A stretch of DNA of 64,000 bases, taken from the IMG/VR virus record IMGVR_UViG_3300032249_000925, positions 1-64,000 of that record; one strand, 5' to 3'. Shown in pieces: positions 56,348 to 64,000 of this stretch (positions are counted from its first letter, which is position 1; every line of letters begins with the position of its first letter). Source of the DNA: a virus. The notes under the pieces were generated by a model, which saw only the letters and a program-made list of their open reading frames with translations, was not told the origin of the DNA and made no database searches. A program made the position numbers and the translations under genes.

Positions 56348-57109
56348 ATGAAGATCAAAATTCCCACTAATTGTCCGTGTTGTGAATATACCCTAGAGCT
56401 TGTTAACGATCAACTTTTTTGTCGTAACCAAGCCTGTGGTGCACAGTTAGGTAAAAAATTAGAGCATTTTTGTAAAACATTGGGCATCAAAGGCATGGGT
56501 GCTAAAACCCTAGAAAAACTTCAACTAAGTGATATTACTGAAATTTACTATCTTGAGCTTGACGAAATTATCAAAGCACTAGGCAGTGAAAAAATTGCAG
56601 TAAAACTATTAGATGAGATTAATCGTTCTCGTAACAGTGATTTAGCAACCATACTGCCTGCTTTTAGTATTCCGCTTGTAGGTAACACAGCAGCACAAAA
56701 AATTAGCAAAGTAGTGCATAGCATTGATGAGATTACCCAAGAACAGTGTAAACAAGCAGGTCTAGGAGAAAAAGTTACTAATAATCTAATCTCTTGGCTA
56801 GAGACAGATTTTCAAGAAATGAAAGAGTTCTTGCCATTCTCTTTTACAGTAGATAATAAACCAGTAGCCAATGCAATCGGCGAAGTTGTTTGCATAACTG
56901 GTAAGTTAACTTCATTTAAAACCAAATCAGAAGCCACAAAAGCACTAGAAAATGCAGGTTTTAAAGTTACTGATTCAGTAACTAAACAAACTAATTATCT
57001 AGTAGATGAAGATAATAAAGGCAGTTCAAAACGTATTAAAGCCGATCAGCTCGGTATTACAATCATCAAAAACTTATTACACTTCTTAAACGAGAAAAAA
57101 TATGACTGA
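56348..57109 (+). CDS. ligB: NAD-dependent DNA ligase, C-terminal subunit (Zn finger, HhH, BRCT)
   Basis: 253 residues. Cys4 zinc finger (CPCCEYTLELVNDQLFCRNQAC), helix-hairpin-helix repeats (GIKGMGAKTLEKL, IPLVGNTAAQKISKV, AGLGEKVTNNLI) and a BRCT domain from about residue 180 (VVCITGKLTSFKTKSEATKAL). The break from the N-terminal subunit falls exactly at a domain border with a promoter between, so it is an ordered split, not a frameshift. Confidence 0.88.
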   Translation: MKIKIPTNCPCCEYTLELVNDQLFCRNQACGAQLGKKLEHFCKTLGIKGMGAKTLEKLQLSDITEIYYLELDEIIKALGSEKIAVKLLDEINRSRNSDLATILPAFSIPLVGNTAAQKISKVVHSIDEITQEQCKQAGLGEKVTNNLISWLETDFQEMKEFLPFSFTVDNKPVANAIGEVVCITGKLTSFKTKSEATKALENAGFKVTDSVTKQTNYLVDEDNKGSSKRIKADQLGITIIKNLLHFLNEKKYD

Positions 57110-57848
57110 AAAACTTAAAAAATGGTCCGACGAAGCCGTTGCTCAACTTCTACAAATTGTAGGACATGAGTCTCCTGTATCGGTTTCTAAAGTTGAACAA
57201 GCCGCCGAAGCACTTGACGTTAGCACACGTAGTGTAGCTGCAAAACTACGTCAACTAGACCATGAAGTAGTTAGCATGGCAAAAGAAAAAGTTAGCGCAT
57301 TTACCGAAGACGAAGGTAATGCACTTGCTAATTTTGTTAATAGCAATGCCAATGTATTTACCTACAAACAAATTGCAGAAAAATTTGCTGATGGCAAATT
57401 TACAGCTAAACAAATTCAGGGCAAACTACTTGCTCTAGAAATGACTGGCAGCGTTAAAGCTGCTGAAAAAGTTGAAGTAGCACGTAGCTATACAGAAGCC
57501 GAAGAAAACAAGTTTGTTCAGATGGCTGAGCGCGGTAGCTTTATTGAAGATATTGCACAAGCTCTTGGTAAAACTGTTGCTTCAGTTCGTGGTAAAGCAC
57601 TTAGCCTTACTCGTAAAGGCCAAATTGCAAAAATTCCAGTACAACGCGAATCACACGCTAAAGACCAAGTAGATCCAATCGTTGCACTTGGTGAGCGTAT
57701 TACAACTATGACTGTTGCAGAAATTGCAGCTAAAGTTGATAAAACTGAGCGAGGTCTACGCACCCTGCTTACACGTCGCGGCATTAATGTTGCTGACTAC
57801 AAAGGAGCCGATAAAAAGGCTAAAGCAGAAGCTAAACTAGCTGCTTAA
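57102..57848 (+). CDS. protein with several tandem helix-turn-helix repeats
   Basis: 248 residues. Related HTH-like units are visible: ALDVSTRSVAAKLRQL (about residue 35), KFTAKQIQGKLLAL (about 100), ALGKTVASVRGKALSLTRKG (about 155) and KVDKTERGLRTLLTRRG (about 215). The motif T-x-x-S-V-R/A-x-K-L echoes the small HTH paralogues, as if their unit had been multiplied. Lys/Ala-rich tail. Likely a DNA-binding, perhaps nucleoid-shaping or origin-binding, protein. Strong terminator follows. Confidence 0.68.
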   Translation: MTEKLKKWSDEAVAQLLQIVGHESPVSVSKVEQAAEALDVSTRSVAAKLRQLDHEVVSMAKEKVSAFTEDEGNALANFVNSNANVFTYKQIAEKFADGKFTAKQIQGKLLALEMTGSVKAAEKVEVARSYTEAEENKFVQMAERGSFIEDIAQALGKTVASVRGKALSLTRKGQIAKIPVQRESHAKDQVDPIVALGERITTMTVAEIAAKVDKTERGLRTLLTRRGINVADYKGADKKAKAEAKLAA

Positions 57849-57865
57849 ATCCCTTTAAACAGCAG

Positions 57866-57899
57866 GGCCGGGAGTTTTTATAGGCTCCCGGCCTTTTTT
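57866..57899 (+). terminator. intrinsic terminator
   Basis: GGCCGGGAG ... CTCCCGGCC stem followed by TTTTTT. Confidence 0.92.
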
Positions 57900-57916
57900 A
57901 CTTTGGAAACCAGTAA

Positions 57917-58216
57917 ATGAAAGTTACAATTACATATCACGATTCAGAATCGTTTACTGTTGAAGAAGTAGTAAAACAAGCAGTTCATAATTATGGCCGT
58001 TTAGCTCAGGTAGACGTAATGCCTGATTCTACAATGGCCTATGATCATATCTATTTTGGTTTGCAACAATTAGTTACTCATGAACAGCTAAGTATGTTGT
58101 TTGATAAAGGTTCTAGTTATCAGCAAGATATTAAACGTCTGCGTAATCAAATTATTTACAAAGTAACAGAAATTATAGACCAAGTAATAGTAGATAATGA
58201 ATCTAAGGTAGGTTAA
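57917..58216 (+). CDS. hypothetical protein, 99 residues
   Basis: Starts MKVTITYHDSESFTVEEVVKQ; beta strand then helices (HNYGRLAQVDVM; KRLRNQIIYKVTEIID). One base before the helicase gene, so probably a replication accessory. No family recognised. Confidence 0.6.
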   Translation: MKVTITYHDSESFTVEEVVKQAVHNYGRLAQVDVMPDSTMAYDHIYFGLQQLVTHEQLSMLFDKGSSYQQDIKRLRNQIIYKVTEIIDQVIVDNESKVG

Positions 58217-58217
58217 T

Positions 58218-59600
58218 ATGGATGTTTCAGCCGTAGTCTTAAACAAACTGCTTCAAGAGCAGAGCCTAGATATTTGGGCTAAGCTAAAGCTAGTGTTTTT
58301 AGATCCGGCTTACTCGTCCTTGTATAGTGTTATCAATAAGCATTATGAAAAGTATAATGCACTTCCAAATTTTGATGACCTAGAACTTACATTGCGAGAA
58401 GGTCCTGCATCAAAAATATTAGCTACGCTAAAATTAACAGAAATTCCGGACGTAACAGCAGAAATAGCACTTGATGCACTTATAGATCAATATACGCAAA
58501 ATGAAACTGTAAAACTACTAGATAAATTTGTGGATAAGCTTCCACTATACGATTCAAATGAAATAAAAGAAAACTTAGCATCAATTGCACTAGTAATTGA
58601 AGAAAAAACGCATACTAGTGAAAAAGTGTTTACTATGGCTGATATAATGCTTTTTCAACATCCTGAAGATTTAGAAAAAGAACGCGTTTATCTTGGCCTT
58701 AATAATACTTTTGATAGTGTGCTTGGTGGTGTTGCTAGACAAGAACTTATCTTAATTGGCGGTAAACGAGGCAGCGGTAAAAGTATTACTTGTAGTAATA
58801 TTTTTATTAATCAATACGAAGCTGGAAACAGCAGTATTTATTTTAGTATTGAAATGACTGCCTACGAAACTATGCAACGAAACTTAGCAATCTTAGCTAA
58901 TGTAAATTTGCAAAATTTAAAGCAAAACAAACTAACTGATCAAGAAATATTACAAGTAGTACAAGCTAGAGCTTCAATGTTTGAAGGCGCGGAGTCTGTA
59001 GCCGATGAGTTTTTACGTCACAGAGACAGATTTAAATTTGAAGAAACTTTAGTTAGAAACTTTAAACTAAAACCCGATAATCAAATGATTATTGTTGATG
59101 ACAGAGATTTGACCCTAGGCGCTATTGATTTGCACATTGGTAAAACTAAAGCTAAATTTGGTGATAAACTATCAGTTGTAGTTGTAGATTATTTAAATCA
59201 AATTGTTATAGAGGGCAATAGTCAATACGATTGGCAACCACAAATCGAAGTCTCAAAGAAATTAAAAAACTTAGCTAGAAAATACGAAGTAGTTATTGTA
59301 AGTCCTTATCAAATTGATGCTAGTGGTGAAGCCAGATTCGCCAAAGGCATTTTAGATGCAGCAGATATAGCATTAGTAATGGAAGCACATGAAAAAGATG
59401 CACAAGCAATTAGTTTTGAAACAACAAAGATTCGTGGGGGAAAAGAGATGGCATTTACATGCCCTATTAATTGGGACACACTTAGAATTGCCCCCCAAAG
59501 CATTGATCAACCATCTAAAAAAGAACCTGTTAAAAAAGCAAATAAAAAAACAAATAATCAAACACAAGAACTCGCAACTGATTTACCTTGGGACGCGTAG
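58218..59600 (+). CDS. replicative DNA helicase, DnaB/RecA-fold
   Basis: 460 residues. The C-terminal RecA-like motor has Walker A GGKRGSGKS (about residue 188), IYFSIEMTAYETMQR, Walker B-like LSVVVVDYLNQI and the late EVVIVSPYQIDASGEARFAKG sensor region of DnaB-type helicases. The N-terminal domain is diverged. It pairs with the primase two bases downstream, forming a helicase-primase unit at the fork. Confidence 0.9.
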   Translation: MDVSAVVLNKLLQEQSLDIWAKLKLVFLDPAYSSLYSVINKHYEKYNALPNFDDLELTLREGPASKILATLKLTEIPDVTAEIALDALIDQYTQNETVKLLDKFVDKLPLYDSNEIKENLASIALVIEEKTHTSEKVFTMADIMLFQHPEDLEKERVYLGLNNTFDSVLGGVARQELILIGGKRGSGKSITCSNIFINQYEAGNSSIYFSIEMTAYETMQRNLAILANVNLQNLKQNKLTDQEILQVVQARASMFEGAESVADEFLRHRDRFKFEETLVRNFKLKPDNQMIIVDDRDLTLGAIDLHIGKTKAKFGDKLSVVVVDYLNQIVIEGNSQYDWQPQIEVSKKLKNLARKYEVVIVSPYQIDASGEARFAKGILDAADIALVMEAHEKDAQAISFETTKIRGGKEMAFTCPINWDTLRIAPQSIDQPSKKEPVKKANKKTNNQTQELATDLPWDA

Positions 59601-59602
59601 AG

Positions 59603-60454
59603 ATGGATCCCGTTTTAGACCTGATTCAAAAAAACGGATTGCAATTCCAGGTATCCGGTCGCGACTATTTAATCAAATGTTTAAACCCAGAGCATCCGGA
59701 TACAAATCCTAGTTTTCGTGTAGACAAAATAAGTGGAATAGCACATTGTTTTAGTTGTGGATTTAAAACTAATATATTCAAATATTATGGAATTTTTAGT
59801 AACCCTATACCCATAAAAATTGCTAAACTAAAAGAAAAACTGCAAGATTTAAAAATGCAAGCACACGGTGTAGACCTTCCTGCAGGCGCTACACCGTTTA
59901 CTAAAACTTTTAGAGGCATTAGCCAACAAACTCTAAAACATTTTGAAGCTTTTTACACTAATCAAGTAGAAAAACTACAAGATAGAATTATTTTTCCTAT
60001 AAAAGATATAACTGGAAAAACTGCAGTATATGTTGCTAGACATATGCTATCAAACGGTAATCCTAGATATATTAATTATCCTAGCAAAGTTCAAATGCCT
60101 ATTTTTCCTGCACAAATACCAGGAGGGTATAAAAGTTTAGTAATTGTAGAAGGCATATTTGATATGCTAAATCTTTATGATAAAGGTTTAAAAAATGTAG
60201 CTTGTGCATTTGGCACAAATACCCTACAAGCAGACACAAAACTAAAAATGTTTCCGTATAAAGCTCAGGGCATTAGTCATATATACATATTATTTGACGG
60301 AGACGATGCAGGAAAAAAAGCAGCTGAAAGTTTAAAACTAACGCTTGAACAACTAGAATTTATAGTTGAAATTATTAAATTGCCAGACGGAACTGATCCA
60401 GGTGATTTAGATCAGATTAATGTACAAAGCATTGCAGAATATATTAAAAAATAA
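59603..60454 (+). CDS. DNA primase (zinc finger + TOPRIM)
   Basis: 283 residues from ATG 59603. Zinc-binding CLNPEHPDTNPSF ... CFSCGFK (CHCC type), then TOPRIM motifs LVIVEGIFDML and ILFDGDDAGKKAAESL (DxD). Shorter than bacterial DnaG, with no helicase-binding domain, as in many phages. Directly follows the helicase. Confidence 0.9.
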   Translation: MDPVLDLIQKNGLQFQVSGRDYLIKCLNPEHPDTNPSFRVDKISGIAHCFSCGFKTNIFKYYGIFSNPIPIKIAKLKEKLQDLKMQAHGVDLPAGATPFTKTFRGISQQTLKHFEAFYTNQVEKLQDRIIFPIKDITGKTAVYVARHMLSNGNPRYINYPSKVQMPIFPAQIPGGYKSLVIVEGIFDMLNLYDKGLKNVACAFGTNTLQADTKLKMFPYKAQGISHIYILFDGDDAGKKAAESLKLTLEQLEFIVEIIKLPDGTDPGDLDQINVQSIAEYIKK

Positions 60455-60455
60455 C

Positions 60456-60484
60456 TTGATTATTCTAGCCAAATACGCTATAAT
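60456..60484 (+). promoter_or_regulatory. rightward promoter for DNA polymerase
   Basis: TTGATT (60456-60461), 17-bp spacer, TATAAT (60479-60484). Confidence 0.8.
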
Positions 60485-60504
60485 AAAGTATTACTGGAGA
60501 AATT

Positions 60505-62787
60505 ATGAAAAAAGTTGCGCTAATAGACAAAGCACCAAATCGCACTAGATATAGTGAATATTTCAATTTTGACTTTGATCACTATCATATGAGTGATGTG
60601 CCTATTACAAAACTGTTGAAAAAAGACGTTACACTGCAGTTTGATGCAGAGCCTTATGATTTAATTATACTTGTAGGTGCTGAAGCTGCAAAAGAATATG
60701 CTAAAATTACTAGTGTAACTAATTATGCAGGCCAACTAGTTAACGAAAAATTTGTTTGTATTACAAATCCAGCAATGTTAGCTTTTAAACCTGAAGGCAA
60801 ACCTGATTTTCAACGTGCTGTAGACAAAATTCTTAAATATTATAATGATAGCATTGTTGCACCTAGTACTGGTGATTTTAGCGGTATTGATAACACAGAC
60901 CAAGCAAAAGCGTACTTAAAAGAAATCTTAGCAAATGCACAAGGATATGTTGCCTGGGATACAGAAACTACTAGTTTGTACCCTAGAGATGGATATGTAC
61001 TAGGCGTTAGTTTAACCTATAAAGCCAAACAAGGCAGATATGTTATTACAGACTGCATGGATGAGGAGTGCATAGATTTACTGCAACAAATTGCCAATAA
61101 ATTTTATACCATTTTTCATAATATGAAATTTGACTATAAAATGATTAACTATCACTTAGGCATTAATTTTCCTCGTGATAGAGTGCACGATACTATGGTT
61201 ATGCACTATGTACTAGATGAAACAGATAGTCATGGGCTAAAACAACTAGCATTAAAATACACAGACTATGGCGATTATGACAGTGCACTAGATGATTTTA
61301 AAAAGAGTTATTGCAGTCAATACAATATTTTGCAAGAAAACTTTAGCTATGACTTAATTCCTTTTGAAATTATTAGCGAATATGCCGCAATTGACACAGC
61401 CGTAACTTTTGAGTTATTTCACAAATTTTGGCCTATTGTGCAGGCTAATGAAAAATTTACTTGGGTATATAAAAATTTACTAGTAGACGGTACATTATTT
61501 TTAATGGATATGGAAGAAGTAGGTATTCCAATCTGTAAAGATCGTATGCACAGAGCTAACCTTTACCTAGACGATGAAATTCAGCGTGCTAAAGAAGTAG
61601 TATTTAGTTTTGATGCAGTTAAACAGTTTGAACAAGCTAGTGGAAAAATCTTTAATCCTAACAGCGTAATGCAATTACGTGAAGTATTATTTGACTACTT
61701 GGGCCTAGAGCCTACTGGCAAGAAAACTGGTACTGGTGCAGTTTCAACCGATGCTGAAGTATTGGCACAACTAGCCGAAGAACATGAGCTGCCAGGCGCA
61801 ATTTTAAAAGTGCGACAACTAGGCAAAATTCAAAATACTTATATTCAAAAAATCTTACCGGAGTTAGACAAAGATGGGCGAATTCGTACAAATTTTAATC
61901 TTATTTTTACCACTAGTGGCCGGTTGTCTAGTAGTGGCAAATTTAACGCTCAGCAGATTCCACGTGATAATCCAATCATCAAAGGATGTATCCGCGCACC
62001 ACAGGGATATAAAATAGTATCACAAGATTTAGCTACTGCTGAAATGTACTATGCTGCTGTACTTAGCGGCGACAAAAACCTGCAACAAGTATTTAGTAGC
62101 GGCGGAGATTTTCATAGCACAATTGCTAAAATGGTATTTAACCTGCCCTGTCCCGTAGAAGCGGTTAAAAAAGAATATACTAGTATGAGGCAAAGTGCAA
62201 AAGCAATTAGTTTTGGTATTCTTTATGGTAGTGGTGCAAATAAAGTTTCACAAACTGTAAGTAAAGCAACTGGCGAAGTATATCCAGTTGAGCAAGCTCG
62301 TGAAGATATTAAAGCGTATTTTGGTAAATTTAGCAGGCTAAAACATTGGCTAGACGAGCGCAAAAGTTTTATTGAACAAAATGGGTTTACTTATAGCTTT
62401 TTTGGCAGAAAACGCAGATTATCTAATGTGTTTAGCAGTGATAAAGGTATTGCAGCTCATGAAGTACGCAGCGGTATTAATGCAGAAGTACAGTCACTAG
62501 CCAGTGATGTTAATTTACTTGGAGCTATGCGAACTGCCAAGCATATCAAACAAGAAAAACTAGATGCAAAAATCTTTATGCTTGTACATGATTCTATTGT
62601 AGCACTGGTAAAAGACGAACACGTTGCGCAGTATTGCAAAATACTTAAATTAAATACTCAGTATGATCATGGCTGTAGTATTCCTGGTACGCCTATTGGT
62701 GTAGATCAAGATATAGGCGAAGACTATAGCTTTGGTGATTTTGAGGTACGCTATGAATTTGCTGGAGATAAGTTGGCCCGTATTTAG
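60505..62787 (+). CDS. polA: family A DNA polymerase with 3'-5' exonuclease
   Basis: 760 residues. The N-terminal 130 residues are phage-specific. Exo I is AWDTETTSLYPRDGYVLGVS; Exo II/III include FHNMKFDYKMI and YAAIDTAV. The palm has motif A SQDLATAEMYYAA, motif B RQSAKAISFGILYG (Phe at the 762-equivalent, associated with ddNTP discrimination and high fidelity) and motif C MLVHDSIVA. No 5' nuclease domain. Replicative polymerase. Confidence 0.95.
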   Translation: MKKVALIDKAPNRTRYSEYFNFDFDHYHMSDVPITKLLKKDVTLQFDAEPYDLIILVGAEAAKEYAKITSVTNYAGQLVNEKFVCITNPAMLAFKPEGKPDFQRAVDKILKYYNDSIVAPSTGDFSGIDNTDQAKAYLKEILANAQGYVAWDTETTSLYPRDGYVLGVSLTYKAKQGRYVITDCMDEECIDLLQQIANKFYTIFHNMKFDYKMINYHLGINFPRDRVHDTMVMHYVLDETDSHGLKQLALKYTDYGDYDSALDDFKKSYCSQYNILQENFSYDLIPFEIISEYAAIDTAVTFELFHKFWPIVQANEKFTWVYKNLLVDGTLFLMDMEEVGIPICKDRMHRANLYLDDEIQRAKEVVFSFDAVKQFEQASGKIFNPNSVMQLREVLFDYLGLEPTGKKTGTGAVSTDAEVLAQLAEEHELPGAILKVRQLGKIQNTYIQKILPELDKDGRIRTNFNLIFTTSGRLSSSGKFNAQQIPRDNPIIKGCIRAPQGYKIVSQDLATAEMYYAAVLSGDKNLQQVFSSGGDFHSTIAKMVFNLPCPVEAVKKEYTSMRQSAKAISFGILYGSGANKVSQTVSKATGEVYPVEQAREDIKAYFGKFSRLKHWLDERKSFIEQNGFTYSFFGRKRRLSNVFSSDKGIAAHEVRSGINAEVQSLASDVNLLGAMRTAKHIKQEKLDAKIFMLVHDSIVALVKDEHVAQYCKILKLNTQYDHGCSIPGTPIGVDQDIGEDYSFGDFEVRYEFAGDKLARI

Positions 62788-63280
62788 ACTTGGTGAACAT
62801 AAGCCTACTATAGAAAATAACCTTGTCTACTATTCAAAAGAATACGTAGACAAGGAGTCACTAGAAACTAGAATAGGTTTACGTATTGTAGATGATAAAT
62901 CTGTGCAAGGAAGTACACTAGGGCTACGTAGGCTAGTTATTACAGGCGCTAGACTTTTTCCTATACGACAAGCTATATACTTTTTAGGTGATTTGATTAA
63001 AATAGCCAAACAAACTACATGGTTTATTGATAACACCGGAAAAGTATTTCAGTATAGAAAATCTAGTCGCGCCAAGCTGACTGCATACAAGATTAAAAAA
63101 GTTTTGCCGCTTGAGGGTATGGGTGCTATTATCGAAGTGCAAGGTCTACCACAACGATTTAAATGTATGTATGCACCTAAACCAGAGCAATATTATGCAG
63201 GCATACTTCGTTGGGGTTTAAGCTATGTATTATACGGATTTTATGATGAACAATTTAAAGCAACATATAGGTTAGTATAA
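62753..63280 (+). CDS. polymerase-associated hypothetical protein, 175 residues
   Basis: Start at ATG 62753 (GAGGT site), overlapping polA by 35 bases. Begins MNLLEISWPVFRLGEHKPTIENNLVYY; a C-terminal aromatic segment (YYAGILRWGLSYVLYGFYDEQF). Such a gene follows polA in many aquatic phages; function unknown. Its stop overlaps the helicase ATG (TAATG). Confidence 0.65.
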   Translation: MNLLEISWPVFRLGEHKPTIENNLVYYSKEYVDKESLETRIGLRIVDDKSVQGSTLGLRRLVITGARLFPIRQAIYFLGDLIKIAKQTTWFIDNTGKVFQYRKSSRAKLTAYKIKKVLPLEGMGAIIEVQGLPQRFKCMYAPKPEQYYAGILRWGLSYVLYGFYDEQFKATYRLV

Positions 63281-64000
63281 TGGCTAAAGCAATTATAAGT
63301 AACAGAATTTACTTAGATAACCCTGGTGTAGAAGAAACCAAGCAAATTATAAAAACGCTTACCTATAAAATTCACAAAGACACGGGAAGTAAGCAATTTA
63401 GTACTGTAGAAACTATCAGAAACTATAAAATTTTACCTAAAAACGTATTAAGTATACCACAAGGACGATTAGATTTAGTTCCTAAAAATTACGAAATTAT
63501 AGAAAAACGCACACAAGTACCAGCACCTTTTCCTGAAACTAAATTTCCACTACGTGATACGCAACAAGTAGTTTATGATGAAGTTACAGATACGTGTTTT
63601 ATTAATGCTTTAGTTGGTTGGGGCAAAACTTTTACTGCACTGCATCTTGCTAAAAAATTTGGTCAAAAAACACTAGTAGTTACACACACTACCGCACTAC
63701 GCGATCAGTGGCGTGAAGAAGTAGAAATATTGTTTGGTATGCGTGCAGGAGTTATTGGTGGTGGTGGCCTAGATTGGGAAGATCATGCTATTACAATAGC
63801 CAATGTTCAAACACTGGTAAAACACAGCGCAAAATTAGCAAAAGAATTTGGCACAATAATCTTAGACGAAGCACATCACTGTCCTGCTAGTACATTTTCG
63901 CAACTAATAGATGATTTTCATGCCCGTTATAGAATAGCACTTAGTGGAACTATGATTCGTAAAGACGGCAAACACATAATGTTTGCAGACTTTTTTGGTC
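63280..64000 (+). CDS. SF2 DNA helicase (DEAH), partial at right edge
   Basis: At least 240 residues, open to the window end. Motif I NALVGWGKTFTAL, motif Ia TLVVTHTTALRDQW, motif II IILDEAHHC (DEAH) and motif III ALSGTMIRKDG follow the ResIII/UvsW-type helicase order. The first 85 residues are a non-helicase head. Probably drives repair, recombination or origin remodelling. Short of the usual Gly in motif I's first position (GWGKT rather than GxGxGKT). Confidence 0.88.
   Translation, partial: MAKAIISNRIYLDNPGVEETKQIIKTLTYKIHKDTGSKQFSTVETIRNYKILPKNVLSIPQGRLDLVPKNYEIIEKRTQVPAPFPETKFPLRDTQQVVYDEVTDTCFINALVGWGKTFTALHLAKKFGQKTLVVTHTTALRDQWREEVEILFGMRAGVIGGGGLDWEDHAITIANVQTLVKHSAKLAKEFGTIILDEAHHCPASTFSQLIDDFHARYRIALSGTMIRKDGKHIMFADFFG

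Noticed and set aside
55328-57109. Ligase split as a frameshift pseudogene
   Set aside because: Both halves keep full domains and motifs, have their own starts, and a promoter lies between them.

Overview
The window is an AT-rich piece of a large tailed-phage (Caudoviricetes) genome with a siphovirus-type morphogenesis module. It has an HK97-fold protease/capsid, an HK97-type portal, a lambda-like G/GT tail chaperone pair with a slippery heptamer, a tape measure protein of about 2,170 residues, and a lambda K/I/J-like tail tip. No integrase, repressor/lysogeny cassette or phage RNA polymerase is visible. At least 18 rightward and 6 leftward promoters match the host sigma70 consensus, nearly all with a 17-bp spacer, so the phage probably depends on host RNA polymerase. 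The host is probably a proteobacterium. A circularly permuted tmRNA with a short ...FALAA tag, the PlcP/Agt gene pair and DUF1289/HVA1-type proteins point most towards a low-GC aquatic betaproteobacterium, but this is inference. Both edges cut genes: an Ig-like tail protein at base 1 and an SF2 helicase at base 64000.

Layout. (1) 1-26.2 kb, leftward late operon. Read from its promoter at about 26.22 kb it runs: small membrane protein, PlcP-like metallophosphoesterase, GT4 glycosyltransferase, membrane coiled-coil protein, terminase small and large subunits, Dps, HNH protein, portal, protease-capsid fusion with an internal capsid start, connectors, tail tube, tail chaperones, tape measure and tail tip. 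(2) 26.2-26.6 kb, divergent control region with tandem repeats and palindromes. (3) 26.6-32.3 kb, rightward small early genes (HTH paralogues, two SprT-like metalloproteases, HAD phosphatase, DEDDh exonuclease). The gaps hold at least seven leftward promoter-GGCGCC-hairpin modules. (4) 32.35-32.92 kb, a roughly 575-nt structured non-coding RNA with its own promoter and terminator. (5) 33.1-40.1 kb, a leftward block of about 24 mostly tiny overlapping genes, including ThyX, a SleB-like hydrolase and a lipoprotein. (6) 40.3-51.4 kb, rightward accessory genes (MazG-like dNTP hydrolase, Hsp20, UV endonuclease, tRNA-Ser, cytidine deaminase, rubredoxin-like protein, collagen-like and fibre-like proteins, permuted tmRNA, ClpP, DUF1289, methyltransferase-like). 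(7) 51.4-51.7 kb, four tRNAs. (8) 51.8-64 kb, rightward replication module: split NAD-dependent ligase, HTH proteins, DnaB-type helicase, primase, family A DNA polymerase, SF2 helicase.

Three things stand out. The plcP-agt pair at the head of the late operon is the bacterial membrane-lipid remodelling pathway, which replaces phospholipid with glycolipid and frees phosphate. The permuted tmRNA sits directly upstream of a ClpP-like protease, making a compact trans-translation/proteolysis module. The 26.5-33 kb region has an unusual regulatory architecture: repeated antisense promoter-hairpin units, several near-identical HTH proteins and one long ornate RNA.
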